Of a stretch of 64,000 nucleotides of DNA, positions 8,612-17,094 are shown piece by piece (the stretch's first letter is position 1; every line of letters starts with the position of its first letter). Made by a program: the position numbers and the translations under genes. The notes beneath the pieces were generated by a model. The model did not search any database, was not told the DNA's origin, and saw only the letters and a program-made list of their open reading frames with translations. Location: the NCBI RefSeq assembly GCF_001955535.1, contig NZ_MPVN01000004.1:124001-188000 (forward strand). Reading direction: 5' to 3'. The DNA is from Paenibacillus sp. FSL H7-0326. GTDB taxonomy: Bacteria; Bacillota; Bacilli; Paenibacillales; Paenibacillaceae.

Positions 8612-8613
8612 AC

Positions 8614-9348
8614 TCACACTCCCTTTGGCTTACGTTTAACAAATTTCTTGAAATTGTGAACGCCGGGAATAGACTTATGATGAGCAATAAGCTCTTCGTC
8701 ATTGATAATCCAAGTATGATCGGCCGAATTCTTTCTTCGAATTGCAGCGAAGTTATGTTTGCCGCCAGAGTAGACCTTGAATCCTTTCTTCTTGCTTCTT
8801 TTGCAAAACAGGTCATCTTCTCCCACGTTTTGATCAGGGAAGGAAACCTGTTTCAGAACCTTTCGCTTGATCATCAGGGTAGCGCCCGGAAGTTTGGAGA
8901 CAACCTTGTTCTCATCATTCGCAAATCGCAGTATTAAAGTTTTGGAGCCGCGCAGATACATATAATGAGCCCGCTTGCCCAGTACATCGGCGCCACTCTT
9001 CTGAAAGGTCAGAAGGCCTTCGGTTAGGTAATCAGGGGCATAGTAATCATCATCATCAAATTTAGCGACATAATTATATTTTGTTTTTTTTACAGCAAGG
9101 TTAAGGCAGGTGCCGAGGGAGTAGTGCTCAGGGACACGGAAGATTTGCACATGACGGAGATGCTTAGCGGCTTGCTCATAGGGTTCAAGTGATATGGCAT
9201 CGTTGTTAACGACAATAATCAGTTCTTTTTTTGAATGACGCTGTCTGTTGTAATTTTTGAAGAGCTGTGCTACATAGCTTTGGCGCTTCGTACAAGTGAT
9301 GATCGACACGCCTTGTTTCAATATGGATCGCTGACGTCTGTTTTCCAC
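8614..9348 (-). CDS. GT2-like glycosyltransferase
   Basis: This 244-residue cytoplasmic glycosyltransferase, family 2-like, has VSIITCTKR at residues 14-22, DDDD at 98-101 for metal and sugar-nucleotide binding, and an intact GEDD at 176-179 as probable catalytic base. There is no membrane segment. The start is taken as GTG at 9348 because AAGGGAG lies seven bases upstream; the longer frame to 9369 lacks a site. It is the first gene of a two-gene unit with its paralogue. Similar short enzymes in Bacillales often decorate spore or surface glycans, but nothing here fixes the role. Confidence 0.87.
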   Translation of the reverse strand: MENRRQRSILKQGVSIITCTKRQSYVAQLFKNYNRQRHSKKELIIVVNNDAISLEPYEQAAKHLRHVQIFRVPEHYSLGTCLNLAVKKTKYNYVAKFDDDDYYAPDYLTEGLLTFQKSGADVLGKRAHYMYLRGSKTLILRFANDENKVVSKLPGATLMIKRKVLKQVSFPDQNVGEDDLFCKRSKKKGFKVYSGGKHNFAAIRRKNSADHTWIINDEELIAHHKSIPGVHNFKKFVKRKPKGV

Positions 9349-9458
9349 TCGATCACTCCCTTCATCCACAGGAATCTTACAACTATACTCTATGGTATGA
9401 AGATGAAAGATTAGTAGAAACGGTTATCTGACCAAGGGAGTGGCCTAAATTCACAAGA

Positions 9459-10223
9459 CTAATGTGGTCTCTCATAAAGATGCTTGTACTCATAAAAGAG
9501 AGCAATAGCCGACTTTGCCCCTTGGATTGCTTCGAGCAAGGATTGGATTAGACGGTCTGTAACCGTTACAACATCCTCTTCATTTGAAGGAGAGTTAAGA
9601 ATAGTAATGACATCTGTAGGAAGCTGATCAAGCTTGCGAAGCAAACGGAGAATGGCTTGGAGAGAGTAGTGGGCGCTTCTTAGCCCCCGAATAATTTGCA
9701 GCCTGGACAATTCTTTTTCCCCATAAATACGGTGTCCGTTCTTAAGTCGCGGGATCACAATCAGCCCATTGCGTTCCCAGTTTCTTAACGCTTCTGTCGT
9801 CACTCCTAAAATATGAGCTGCTTCTGTTCGTGAGTATGTCTTATCTCCTGTTGGAACATCCTCATGCAGCCATTTCTCTACGGCTTCTGCCGCGAGCAGA
9901 GCATGCTGATATTCGCTTTTTAGATGGGATAGATACTCGTGAGTCAAATGTAACGCCTGTGGGAATTGTTCTTTCCCAGAAGTGGTAACAATCTCTCTTG
10001 CTTTATTACGGATGTCACCTTGTACAATCTCGCATTGAAACAGAATTCGGGCAATCTTCATCTGAAAGAGATGAACGTCTGAATACACACGGTACCCATT
10101 GGTAAGCCGAGGAACAGGAGAGATGTATCCCCATTCCTCATAGACTCTTACCGTATTGGGATGCACAGAGGCGAGAGCGGCAATCTCTGAGGTCTTGTAC
10201 AACGGATAACGACCTACTTCCAT
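9459..10223 (-). CDS. Regulator with two tandem MerR DNA-binding domains
   Basis: This 254-residue protein contains two complete MerR-type winged-helix domains in one chain. The first covers residues 8-68 (TSEIAALASVHPNTVRVYEE then NGYRVY). The second covers 129-198 (SRTEAAHILGVTTEALRNWE then NGHRIY). Each is followed by a helical stretch that could act as the dimerisation helix (about 90-120 and 220-250). Ordinary MerR proteins have one such domain and bind as dimers, so this looks like an internal duplication giving a single-chain pseudo-dimer. The start overlaps the end of the ABC-2 permease by 10 bases, so it is the last gene of the exporter operon and probably regulates it in response to the exported compound (inference). 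Confidence 0.88.
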   Translation of the reverse strand: MEVGRYPLYKTSEIAALASVHPNTVRVYEEWGYISPVPRLTNGYRVYSDVHLFQMKIARILFQCEIVQGDIRNKAREIVTTSGKEQFPQALHLTHEYLSHLKSEYQHALLAAEAVEKWLHEDVPTGDKTYSRTEAAHILGVTTEALRNWERNGLIVIPRLKNGHRIYGEKELSRLQIIRGLRSAHYSLQAILRLLRKLDQLPTDVITILNSPSNEEDVVTVTDRLIQSLLEAIQGAKSAIALFYEYKHLYERPH

Positions 10224-10951
10224 CTAAAATATCGAATCGTGATCCCCATAGAGAGGATGATACAAATTCCTAGAATTCCAATGTGCAGGAGACTGTTCGC
10301 GAGTGCGGCTCCTGTACTCACGTCCTTTAATAAATGAATGCCATGGGCAAGCGGAAACACATCCATTCCCCATTGCAGAAAAGACGGCATAATCTCATAC
10401 GGAATGGTTGCTCCTGAGAATAACAGCATCGAGAAGTAGGCTGCGGAGCTCCAAAGGTTGGCGGACTTGGTATCCCGAACAAGGCTGCCAATCAGTGTGC
10501 CAATACTGAACATGGATATAAGAACATATAAATAAGATATCAGGAAAAACGGCCAGGAGCCCTGAAGCTCAAAGCCAAACGCATAGATGTAAACGAGTGT
10601 AACGCCAATAAATGAAATGACAGCTGCAATCATCTGAACAAGTCCCTGGGCAATGACGATCTGAAGAGGGGATACAGGTGTAACCTGCAGTCTCTGCAGA
10701 ATTCCCCGGTGACGATAATCGGCAAGTGTCAGGGACAAGCCCATCACCCCGGTTGCCAGTATACCAATCGTTATGACCGATGCGTACGAAAGGTCAAAGT
10801 TAGACGCACCGCTCCCAGCACTGTCTTTACTCAATGTATATCCAAATATAGACCCAAGTATAATGGGAAATAAAATCCCGAAGATGAGTATATCGATACT
10901 CTTCCAGACGAGCTTTGCTTCAATTTTAAAGAATGTCATAAAAGAATTCAT
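10214..10951 (-). CDS. ABC-2 type exporter permease
   Basis: This 245-residue membrane protein has six predicted transmembrane helices and the ABC-2 layout, with ADYRHRGILQRLQVTPVSPL as the cytoplasmic coupling region after the second helix. It pairs with the ATPase encoded immediately upstream: the ATPase stop and this ATG share a base (TGATG at 10953-10949), implying translational coupling. Its own stop overlaps the start of the double-MerR regulator. It is probably a drug, lipid or peptide exporter; the substrate is not readable. Confidence 0.9.
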   Translation of the reverse strand: MNSFMTFFKIEAKLVWKSIDILIFGILFPIILGSIFGYTLSKDSAGSGASNFDLSYASVITIGILATGVMGLSLTLADYRHRGILQRLQVTPVSPLQIVIAQGLVQMIAAVISFIGVTLVYIYAFGFELQGSWPFFLISYLYVLISMFSIGTLIGSLVRDTKSANLWSSAAYFSMLLFSGATIPYEIMPSFLQWGMDVFPLAHGIHLLKDVSTGAALANSLLHIGILGICIILSMGITIRYFRWK

Positions 10952-11670
10952 CAGTAGATGTCCCCCTCTGTTCCTGCAAAATGTAAATATGCTTCTTCCA
11001 ATGATTGCGTACCGCTGAGCTCAAGTGCTTCAGGTGTCGTCCCTTGAAAGACGGTGTTTCCTTTATTAAGAATAAGGATTTCATCGCACAGGATCTCCAC
11101 CTCATCCATGTAGTGTGAAGTAAGAACCATGGCCATCCCTTGTTGTTTCATATCCAGCAGTCGATTCCAGAGCATGCGGCGTGCTCGAGTATCCAGACCT
11201 GTCGTCAGCTCATCAAGAAATACCAGCTTAGGTCTGGGAATGAGCGCAAGAAGAACAGCGAGTCTTTGCCGTTCCCCACCGGAGAGTGTTTTGACGAGCT
11301 GATCTGATTTGTCCTCGAGTCCAAAAATACGTAGTAACTCGTTAATATCTGCCGTTTGCTGGTATAAGCTCTTCCACTGGCGGCATGAGTCCTGAACGGT
11401 TATGTTTTCCTGAAACTGCGTGGATTGCAGCTGGACACCAACCTCTTGAAAAACATGCTTCCTCTCCTTGATCGGGGATTTGCCTAGAATGGCAAGCTCG
11501 TCATACTGGCTCTTCTCTATGCCTAGAACAGCGGAAATGGTTGAAGATTTACCGGCACCGTTAGCCCCTAGCAGCCCAAGCACCTTGCCTGATTCAAGTT
11601 CGAAGCTGATATGATTGACGGCAAGAGTAGAGCCGTAGGTAACAGATAAGTTTTTAACGTTTAGTACCAT
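10951..11670 (-). CDS. ABC exporter ATP-binding protein
   Basis: This 239-residue ATPase shows Walker A GANGAGKSS, Q-loop QLQS, signature LSGGERQRL and Walker B LVFLDELTTGLD; the usual Pro after DE is Leu here. It energises the ABC-2 permease translated from the overlapping downstream gene. The start is ATG at 11670, eight bases after GAAGGAGG; the frame extends upstream to 11949, but that part overlaps the divergent PPOX gene and has no site. The operon ATPase-permease-double MerR is transcribed leftward from the 160-base gap shared with the PPOX gene. Confidence 0.92.
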   Translation of the reverse strand: MVLNVKNLSVTYGSTLAVNHISFELESGKVLGLLGANGAGKSSTISAVLGIEKSQYDELAILGKSPIKERKHVFQEVGVQLQSTQFQENITVQDSCRQWKSLYQQTADINELLRIFGLEDKSDQLVKTLSGGERQRLAVLLALIPRPKLVFLDELTTGLDTRARRMLWNRLLDMKQQGMAMVLTSHYMDEVEILCDEILILNKGNTVFQGTTPEALELSGTQSLEEAYLHFAGTEGDIY

Positions 11671-11830
11671 ATGAAGTGCCTCCTTCGTTTTTGGGTGAGA
11701 AGCAACTATATCAGAAGAGGCGCAGGGTGGTGTCTTATTGGAGGGTTTGGCAGCAGGAGAATACAACAGGGGATGGAATTGTAATATGAGAATTGCCTGA
11801 TTCACCACAACATAGGGGAGGTAGATTAGA

Positions 11831-12391
11831 ATGGCAAAGCAGTTCCCGGCCTTACTGCCAGAGCATGTTGAGTTTATTGGAAAACAGCATTTGTTCTTTG
11901 TAGGTTCAGCGGCTCTATCACCAGATGGGCATGTCAATCTTTCACCCAAGGGCTATGATACGTTTCGTGTGCTGTCCGAGAATCAAGTGGCTTATCTCGA
12001 TCTGACCGGAAGCGGCAGCGAGACGAGCGCACATATCAAGGAAAATGGGCGGGTAACCATCATGTTCTGTGCATTCGAGGGCCCGCCTAATATATTGCGG
12101 CTGTATGGAACAGGAAACGTAGTGCTGCACGGGACGAAGGAGTGGGAGGAGTTGTATCCCAAGTTTGATCCGCTTCCCGGATCAAGGCAGATTATCATCG
12201 TCGACGTACATAAAGTACAGACTTCCTGCGGTTACTCTATTCCGTTCATGGCATATGAGAAGGAGAGAGATACACTCCAAAGATGGGCTGATCAAAAAGG
12301 GGAAGAAGGACTGAAGAGCTACTGGGAGCAGAAAAACAGCGCAAGCATTGACGGTTTGCCGACTCCGCTCGGAATCCAGCTTAATAAGTAA
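11831..12391 (+). CDS. Pyridoxamine 5'-phosphate oxidase family (FMN-binding) protein
   Basis: This 186-residue protein has the split-barrel flavin-binding fold. It reads HLFFVGSAA then DGHVNLSPKGYDTF and LDLTGSGSETSAHI, the pattern of stress-related PPOX-family proteins, with RLYGTGNV in the second half and a C-terminal SYWEQKNSASIDGLPT tail. It is not the vitamin B6 enzyme itself but one of the general nitroreductase or flavin-reductase-like members of unknown substrate. GGGGAGGTAGATTAGA precedes the ATG. It is divergent from the exporter operon and followed by a hairpin at 12400-12428. Confidence 0.88.
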   Translation: MAKQFPALLPEHVEFIGKQHLFFVGSAALSPDGHVNLSPKGYDTFRVLSENQVAYLDLTGSGSETSAHIKENGRVTIMFCAFEGPPNILRLYGTGNVVLHGTKEWEELYPKFDPLPGSRQIIIVDVHKVQTSCGYSIPFMAYEKERDTLQRWADQKGEEGLKSYWEQKNSASIDGLPTPLGIQLNK

Positions 12392-12399
12392 ATACAATG

Positions 12400-12428
12400 G
12401 GCTGCCGGTATACCGTCAGCCTTATTTT
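12400..12428 (+). terminator. Terminator after PPOX gene
   Basis: GGCTG...CAGCC encloses a second perfect stem around CGGTATACCG, followed by TTATTTT. Confidence 0.75.
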
Positions 12429-12487
12429 CAATGGTACTATATATGTAGGTCAATATGATTTGGCAATACAAGGAGGACGTTCACACC

Positions 12488-13195
12488 ATGGAGGGTAAGC
12501 TGTTAATTATAGAAGATGACGTGGATATCAGTAATATGGTCGCAGAGTACTTAGAAAAAGAAGGATATCATTTAACCACAGTTCATGATGGTGATGAGGC
12601 CCTTCGTCAGTTTGAGAGAGACACCTTTGATCTTGTGCTTCTTGATCTGATGCTGCCCAAGCTGAATGGGCTGGAAGTATTACAAAAGATCAGGGGGAAG
12701 AGCCGGGTTCCGATTCTTATTCTTTCTGCAAAAAACAGTGAAGTAGATAAGGCGTTAGGCCTCAGATTTGGAGCCGATGATTATATCGCCAAGCCATTCT
12801 CGCTGCTTGAGCTCGCTGCTCGCGTACATTCCTCGATTCGCAGGGCAACCGAATATTCCTCAACCGTCGACCTTATAGATGAACCGAAGACAAAGCTGCT
12901 TACATATGAAGATTTAGCGATCGACATCGAGAACTATAAAGTGTTAAAGAGAAATGAAGAAGTGAAGCTTACAGCCAAGGAATTTGAGATTCTAAAGCTG
13001 TTTGTCCAGAATCCGCTGCGAGTATATACCAAGGCTCAGCTATATCAGCTGGTTTGGGACGAAGCATATTATGGGGACAAGAATGTGATTAACGTACATA
13101 TGAGACGCTTAAGAGAGAAAATCGAGGATGACCCGTCGAAACCAAGATATATTCATACGCTGTGGGGAATCGGCTACCGAATGGGGGAACAGTAA
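12488..13195 (+). CDS. OmpR-family response regulator (YcbL-like)
   Basis: This 235-residue regulator has a receiver domain with acidic EDD at residues 9-11, phosphoacceptor Asp in LVLLDLMLPK, Ser in ILSAK and Lys in IAKPF, then an OmpR winged helix (about 135-233) ending YIHTLWGIGYRM. The start is ATG at 12488 with AAGGAGG upstream; a frame start at 12455 is ignored. The kinase begins at the base after its stop. The gene order regulator-kinase-ATPase-permease is that of B. subtilis ycbL-ycbM-ycbN-ycbO and related BcrAB-type peptide-resistance loci, so it probably controls the exporter at 14244-15852. Confidence 0.9.
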   Translation: MEGKLLIIEDDVDISNMVAEYLEKEGYHLTTVHDGDEALRQFERDTFDLVLLDLMLPKLNGLEVLQKIRGKSRVPILILSAKNSEVDKALGLRFGADDYIAKPFSLLELAARVHSSIRRATEYSSTVDLIDEPKTKLLTYEDLAIDIENYKVLKRNEEVKLTAKEFEILKLFVQNPLRVYTKAQLYQLVWDEAYYGDKNVINVHMRRLREKIEDDPSKPRYIHTLWGIGYRMGEQ

Positions 13196-14173
13196 GTGGC
13201 GGGCTTTTGGTGGATCAGCCTTGTGTTGACTGTCTTCTTCTTACTGCTGTACTTCCGAGAAAAAATGAAAAACCGACAGCTTCACAGTGATTTAAAATAT
13301 ATGAACGATAAGCTCGGGAAGCTTACAGGCGCAGGCAACCCCAAGGCAGAAGAGAGACTTCTTCTGATGACCCGTGATCCAGAGCTGCAGTTACTGCTCC
13401 AAGGGATCAATGACTTGCTTGATTCTCTTCAGCAATCTACATCCAATTATGAAAAGTCAGAACGAGCCATGCGTAGAATGCTGTCCAATGTATCTCATGA
13501 TCTCAAGACACCTTTAACTGTCATCATGGGCTATGCCGAGATCCTATTAAGGAATATGGATTTGTCAGAGCAAGAGCGGCGGAGAATGACGGAGCAGATA
13601 TCAAATAAGGCAGCGGAGGTGAATGAACGGATCCTCGCTTTCTTCGATTTATCCAGGCTGGAGGCAGATGATGTTGATCTCCCTCCTTCTGTCGTGGATG
13701 CAGGTGAGGTGTGTCGCTCCCGGATCTTGTCTTATTTCGATCTTCTTGCAGAACGAAATATGGCTGTGGATATTCATCTTCCGGAAGAGCCGGTATGGGT
13801 ATATGTGAACGAAGAAGCCTTATCGAGAGTGCTCGATAATTTGTTATCCAACGCGGTCCGCTATGGTGGGGATGGAGGGTATCTAGGACTTTCGCTGACG
13901 ACAACCCAGGGATATCTTCGTATCGATGTGACGGATCGGGGGAAGGGGATAGCCAGAAAGGATCAAGGCAGAGTATTCGAGAGAATGTACACGATGGAAG
14001 ACTCAAGAGACCGCAATGTCCAGGGCAGTGGTTTGGGGCTCGCCATTGCCAAGAAGCTTACGGAACGCATGGGAGGCGAAATCAGTCTTACGAGCAATCC
14101 GGGCGTATCCACTTGCTTCTCGATCCAGCTTCCCTTATCCACGTACAAAGAAAATGGCTTGCTTAAGAAATAA
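13196..14173 (+). CDS. Sensor histidine kinase (YcbM-like)
   Basis: This 325-residue kinase has a single N-terminal transmembrane helix (residues 3-20) and almost no extracellular part. The DHp domain carries the H-box VSHDLKTPLT near residue 100, and the HATPase domain shows N-box NLLSNAVRYG, G1 DRGKGI and G2 GSGLGLAI. The start is GTG at 13196, immediately after the regulator stop, with GGGGGAAC upstream. With so little outside the membrane it must sense within the membrane or through a partner, probably the ABC exporter encoded downstream. Confidence 0.9.
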   Translation: MAGFWWISLVLTVFFLLLYFREKMKNRQLHSDLKYMNDKLGKLTGAGNPKAEERLLLMTRDPELQLLLQGINDLLDSLQQSTSNYEKSERAMRRMLSNVSHDLKTPLTVIMGYAEILLRNMDLSEQERRRMTEQISNKAAEVNERILAFFDLSRLEADDVDLPPSVVDAGEVCRSRILSYFDLLAERNMAVDIHLPEEPVWVYVNEEALSRVLDNLLSNAVRYGGDGGYLGLSLTTTQGYLRIDVTDRGKGIARKDQGRVFERMYTMEDSRDRNVQGSGLGLAIAKKLTERMGGEISLTSNPGVSTCFSIQLPLSTYKENGLLKK

Positions 14174-14243
14174 GTAATCTTTTCGATATGGAAAAGAGAG
14201 ATTCAATTGATATGCTAACAGCAGTTGAAAGGGGAGTGAACAA

Positions 14244-15185
14244 ATGACGAAGATCATTCTTACGAAAATGCTGAGCAAGCATTATAAAGCAGAGGTTGTA
14301 TCGAGCGTCAATATGGGGATTAAGCGCGGAGAAATATATGGGTTCCTCGGGCCAAATGGAGCAGGAAAATCTACGGTGATGAAGATGCTGCTCGGATTGG
14401 TTCAACCAACAAGTGGAGAAATAGAATTATTTGGCGAGCGACTGCTTCCAGGCTCGGTTGAACATCTCAAGCGGATAGGACATTTGATTGAGGCTCCGGT
14501 CTTCTATGAGAAGCTGACAGCAAGGCAAAATCTTGAGCTTCACGCCGAGTACATGGGTTACTATAAGGAGCAGGCGATAGAAGAAGCGCTAGAGCTTGTT
14601 CAGCTATTGGGAGCAGATGACAAGCCGGTTAAGCAGTTCTCGCTCGGCATGCGGCAGCGTCTGGGTATAGCCAGAGCGATATTGACAAAGCCTGAATTTC
14701 TGCTGCTGGATGAGCCGATTAATGGTCTTGATCCGGATGGGATTCAACTCATGCGCAATCTATTTCGAAGACTGAGAGATGAGAGGGGAATGACAATTCT
14801 CATCTCAAGCCATTTGTTATCAGAAATCGAGCAGGTGGCGGATACAATTGGCGTGATCAATGGAGGACGTCTGATTCAAGAAGTGTCCATGGAAGCGGTA
14901 CATGCTTCTTCTAAGGAATACGTGGAGATCGTAACATCGAACATTACGCATGCTGCTTATGTGTTGACGGATAAGCTGAGTATAGGAAGCATTAAGCTGC
15001 TTGGTGATAATAAGTTGCGTATCTATCATATGGATATCTCGCTTGAGGATCTGTCTAAGGCGCTTGTCCTGAACGATGTTCCTATCCTATCCATGAATCA
15101 ACGACACCACACGCTTGAGGAGTATTTCTTCGAGTTGATTAGAGGAGGCGAAGAGAATGTTGCATCTCATCAAGCTGGAGCTTAA
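14244..15185 (+). CDS. ABC exporter ATP-binding protein (BcrA/YcbN-like)
   Basis: This 313-residue ATPase has Walker A GPNGAGKST, signature FSLGMRQRL, Walker B FLLLDEPINGLD and H-loop ISSHLLSE. The C-terminal 90 residues beyond the nucleotide-binding core match the length of bacitracin or lantibiotic-immunity ATPases such as BcrA. AAGGGGAGTG precedes the ATG. It overlaps its permease gene by 29 bases and lies 70 bases after the two-component pair, completing a sensing-and-export module. The exported compound is inferred to be a peptide or membrane-active antibiotic. Confidence 0.91.
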   Translation: MTKIILTKMLSKHYKAEVVSSVNMGIKRGEIYGFLGPNGAGKSTVMKMLLGLVQPTSGEIELFGERLLPGSVEHLKRIGHLIEAPVFYEKLTARQNLELHAEYMGYYKEQAIEEALELVQLLGADDKPVKQFSLGMRQRLGIARAILTKPEFLLLDEPINGLDPDGIQLMRNLFRRLRDERGMTILISSHLLSEIEQVADTIGVINGGRLIQEVSMEAVHASSKEYVEIVTSNITHAAYVLTDKLSIGSIKLLGDNKLRIYHMDISLEDLSKALVLNDVPILSMNQRHHTLEEYFFELIRGGEENVASHQAGA

Positions 15186-15852
15186 GAAGGGAGGCTTATC
15201 AAGCTACCTATGGGGGTCTGTTGTGGCTTACGCAGCCATTGCTGGATTTATGATGTTGATCTATTTTGTAGAAGGACCGAATGTCCAGGAGCCTATATTC
15301 AGGAGCTACACCGAGATGTTCGAAACCATAGATCTGTTTGTAAGAGGCACTTTCATCATTTATGCATCTGTCATGATATCCAAGTTAATCATCAGCGAGT
15401 TCAGGGACAAGACGATAACACTTCTCTTTGCTTACCCCGTGAGCCGCAAAAAACTGATCATAGCTAAGCTGGCGATTGTCTTCTTTTGGACATTTCTAAA
15501 TGTGATCCTTTGCAATTTAGTTGTAGGTTCGTTATTTGTTTCCATTAATTTGGGTGTGGGGTATATTCCTGGTCAGTTGACGACAGAGATGTTAATGCAG
15601 CATGGAGTGGAAATCCTGCTCCAAGCCATTGGGGCCGCGGGTATGAGTTTGTTGTCGCTTCCTTTCGGCTTGCGTAAAAAATCAGTTGCAACCACCATTG
15701 TATCCTCCATTCTGATTGTTTTCATTGTATGCTCGAATAATATGGGATTTAGCCTGAGCTCTATCATCGCCATTCCTTTAACGCTGGCAGCTATAGGTTT
15801 GTCTATCACTTATTTAAGCTTCCGGAATATTGATCGCGTCGATATAGGTTAA
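15157..15852 (+). CDS. ABC-2 exporter permease (YcbO-like)
   Basis: This 231-residue membrane protein has six predicted helices and the ABC-2 coupling motif SEFRDKTITLLFAYPVSRKK between helices two and three. Helices lie at roughly 20-40, 58-82, 105-130, 140-165, 170-190 and 195-215. It starts inside the ATPase gene (29-base overlap), indicating coupled translation. It would form the transmembrane part of the exporter controlled by the upstream two-component system. Confidence 0.88.
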   Translation: MLHLIKLELKKGGLSSYLWGSVVAYAAIAGFMMLIYFVEGPNVQEPIFRSYTEMFETIDLFVRGTFIIYASVMISKLIISEFRDKTITLLFAYPVSRKKLIIAKLAIVFFWTFLNVILCNLVVGSLFVSINLGVGYIPGQLTTEMLMQHGVEILLQAIGAAGMSLLSLPFGLRKKSVATTIVSSILIVFIVCSNNMGFSLSSIIAIPLTLAAIGLSITYLSFRNIDRVDIG

Positions 15853-15881
15853 ATATGCAGCCTCAATAAGGAGTGAAGTAA

Positions 15882-17015
15882 TTGAAAGAAGATCCGAATC
15901 TGCAAACTTATCAGTTATCCGATGTTCCTCATCTTAAGGTTCACGGCCGTACGACAGGCAGGCTCGCACCACTCACCTTATTCTGGACGGGGAGTGGCAT
16001 TGAACTGAACAGCACGGGCTCCGAGCTGTGGCTCGAAGTCGAAGTGGACTACAGCCAGCATGAACAGTGGATCTCTATTCTGATCAACGGGGTGCCGGCA
16101 GCAAGACAGATGCTCACGCACGGCAGGTACTGGATCTGCTTATTCAGAGGGATGAATGATCGTACGGTCAAAAATGTGCGAATCGTGAAGGAGGTTCAGG
16201 CCATGAGCGCCGATCCTGATGCCTTGCTGCAATTCCATGCGGTCAAAGGCAATGGGCAGTTTATGCCTGTTCCCGAGCGTGCTGTGAAGCTGGAATTTAT
16301 CGGCGACAGCATCACTTCCGGGGAAGGAGCTATTGGCGCAAAATTAGAGCAGGACTGGATTCCGATGTGGTTTAGCGCGGTAAGCAATTACTGCGGGTTG
16401 ACGGCCGCAGCGCTCGATGATGCGGAATACCGTATCCTGTCCCAGAGCGGCTGGGGTGTGCTCACAAGCTGGGATAACAATCCGAAGGCGAGCATGCCGC
16501 AGTATTATGAGCAGGTGTGCGGACTGCTGCCAGGAGAGCGAAACCGGGAGCTCGGTGCGCAGGAGCCGAACGATTTTGCCGCATGGCAGCCGGATGTCAT
16601 TGTGGTCAATCTGGGTACGAATGATGGCGGTGCCTTTCACTCTCCCGAATGGCGAGATGAAGCAGGAGGAGCGACCCACAAACAGCGGTTAAATTCGGAC
16701 GGAACATATCATAAGGAAGACTTACAGGCGTTCGAGAACGCGGTAGAGCAGTTTCTCGTCACCCTTCGGAAGAATAATAAGGAGGCTCATATCGTATGGG
16801 CCTACGGTATGCTCGGAACACCGATGATGCCGGCCATTTATCGGGGGGTGGATGCTTACCTGTCGAGATCGGCCGATCGGAAGGTATCTGTGTTCCAGAT
16901 GCCGAACATGACGGAAGCGACCATGGGCGCGAGAAGTCATCCCGGTGCGTTGGCTCACGAGGAAGCCGCCACAGCATTAGCAGGGTATATTAGAGGCATT
17001 CTTCCATCTAAATAA
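15882..17015 (+). CDS. SGNH/GDSL-family esterase with N-terminal jelly-roll domain
   Basis: This 377-residue enzyme looks cytoplasmic, with no signal peptide. Residues 1-125 form a beta-rich domain like that of CE2-type carbohydrate esterases; the SGNH hydrolase domain follows, with block I EFIGDSITSGEG (nucleophile Ser), block III NLGTNDGG (oxyanion Asn) and the catalytic His in SHPGALAHEE near residue 356. This suggests deacetylation of a carbohydrate. The start is TTG at 15882, eight bases after AAGGAG. It follows the exporter permease by 29 bases and could be read through from it, although its role seems unrelated. Confidence 0.87.
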   Translation: MKEDPNLQTYQLSDVPHLKVHGRTTGRLAPLTLFWTGSGIELNSTGSELWLEVEVDYSQHEQWISILINGVPAARQMLTHGRYWICLFRGMNDRTVKNVRIVKEVQAMSADPDALLQFHAVKGNGQFMPVPERAVKLEFIGDSITSGEGAIGAKLEQDWIPMWFSAVSNYCGLTAAALDDAEYRILSQSGWGVLTSWDNNPKASMPQYYEQVCGLLPGERNRELGAQEPNDFAAWQPDVIVVNLGTNDGGAFHSPEWRDEAGGATHKQRLNSDGTYHKEDLQAFENAVEQFLVTLRKNNKEAHIVWAYGMLGTPMMPAIYRGVDAYLSRSADRKVSVFQMPNMTEATMGARSHPGALAHEEAATALAGYIRGILPSK

Positions 17016-17028
17016 CAGGCTATATACA

Positions 17029-17065
17029 AACAGGCCATCTCCCGGATATCGGGAAACGGCCTGTT
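17029..17065. terminator. Bidirectional terminator between convergent genes
   Basis: AACAGGCC (17029-17036) pairs with GGCCTGTT (17058-17065), with an inner stem CCCG-GATAT-CGGG. It sits between the esterase stop (17015) and the stop of the minus-strand transporter (17095). Confidence 0.75.
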
Positions 17066-17094
17066 CTGATGCATACCGGTTTAAACCAATAGCT

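Noticed and set aside
11671-11949. 93-residue N-terminal extension of the ABC ATPase
   Set aside because: It is antisense to the PPOX gene start, has no family similarity, and the ATG at 11670 has an ideal binding site.
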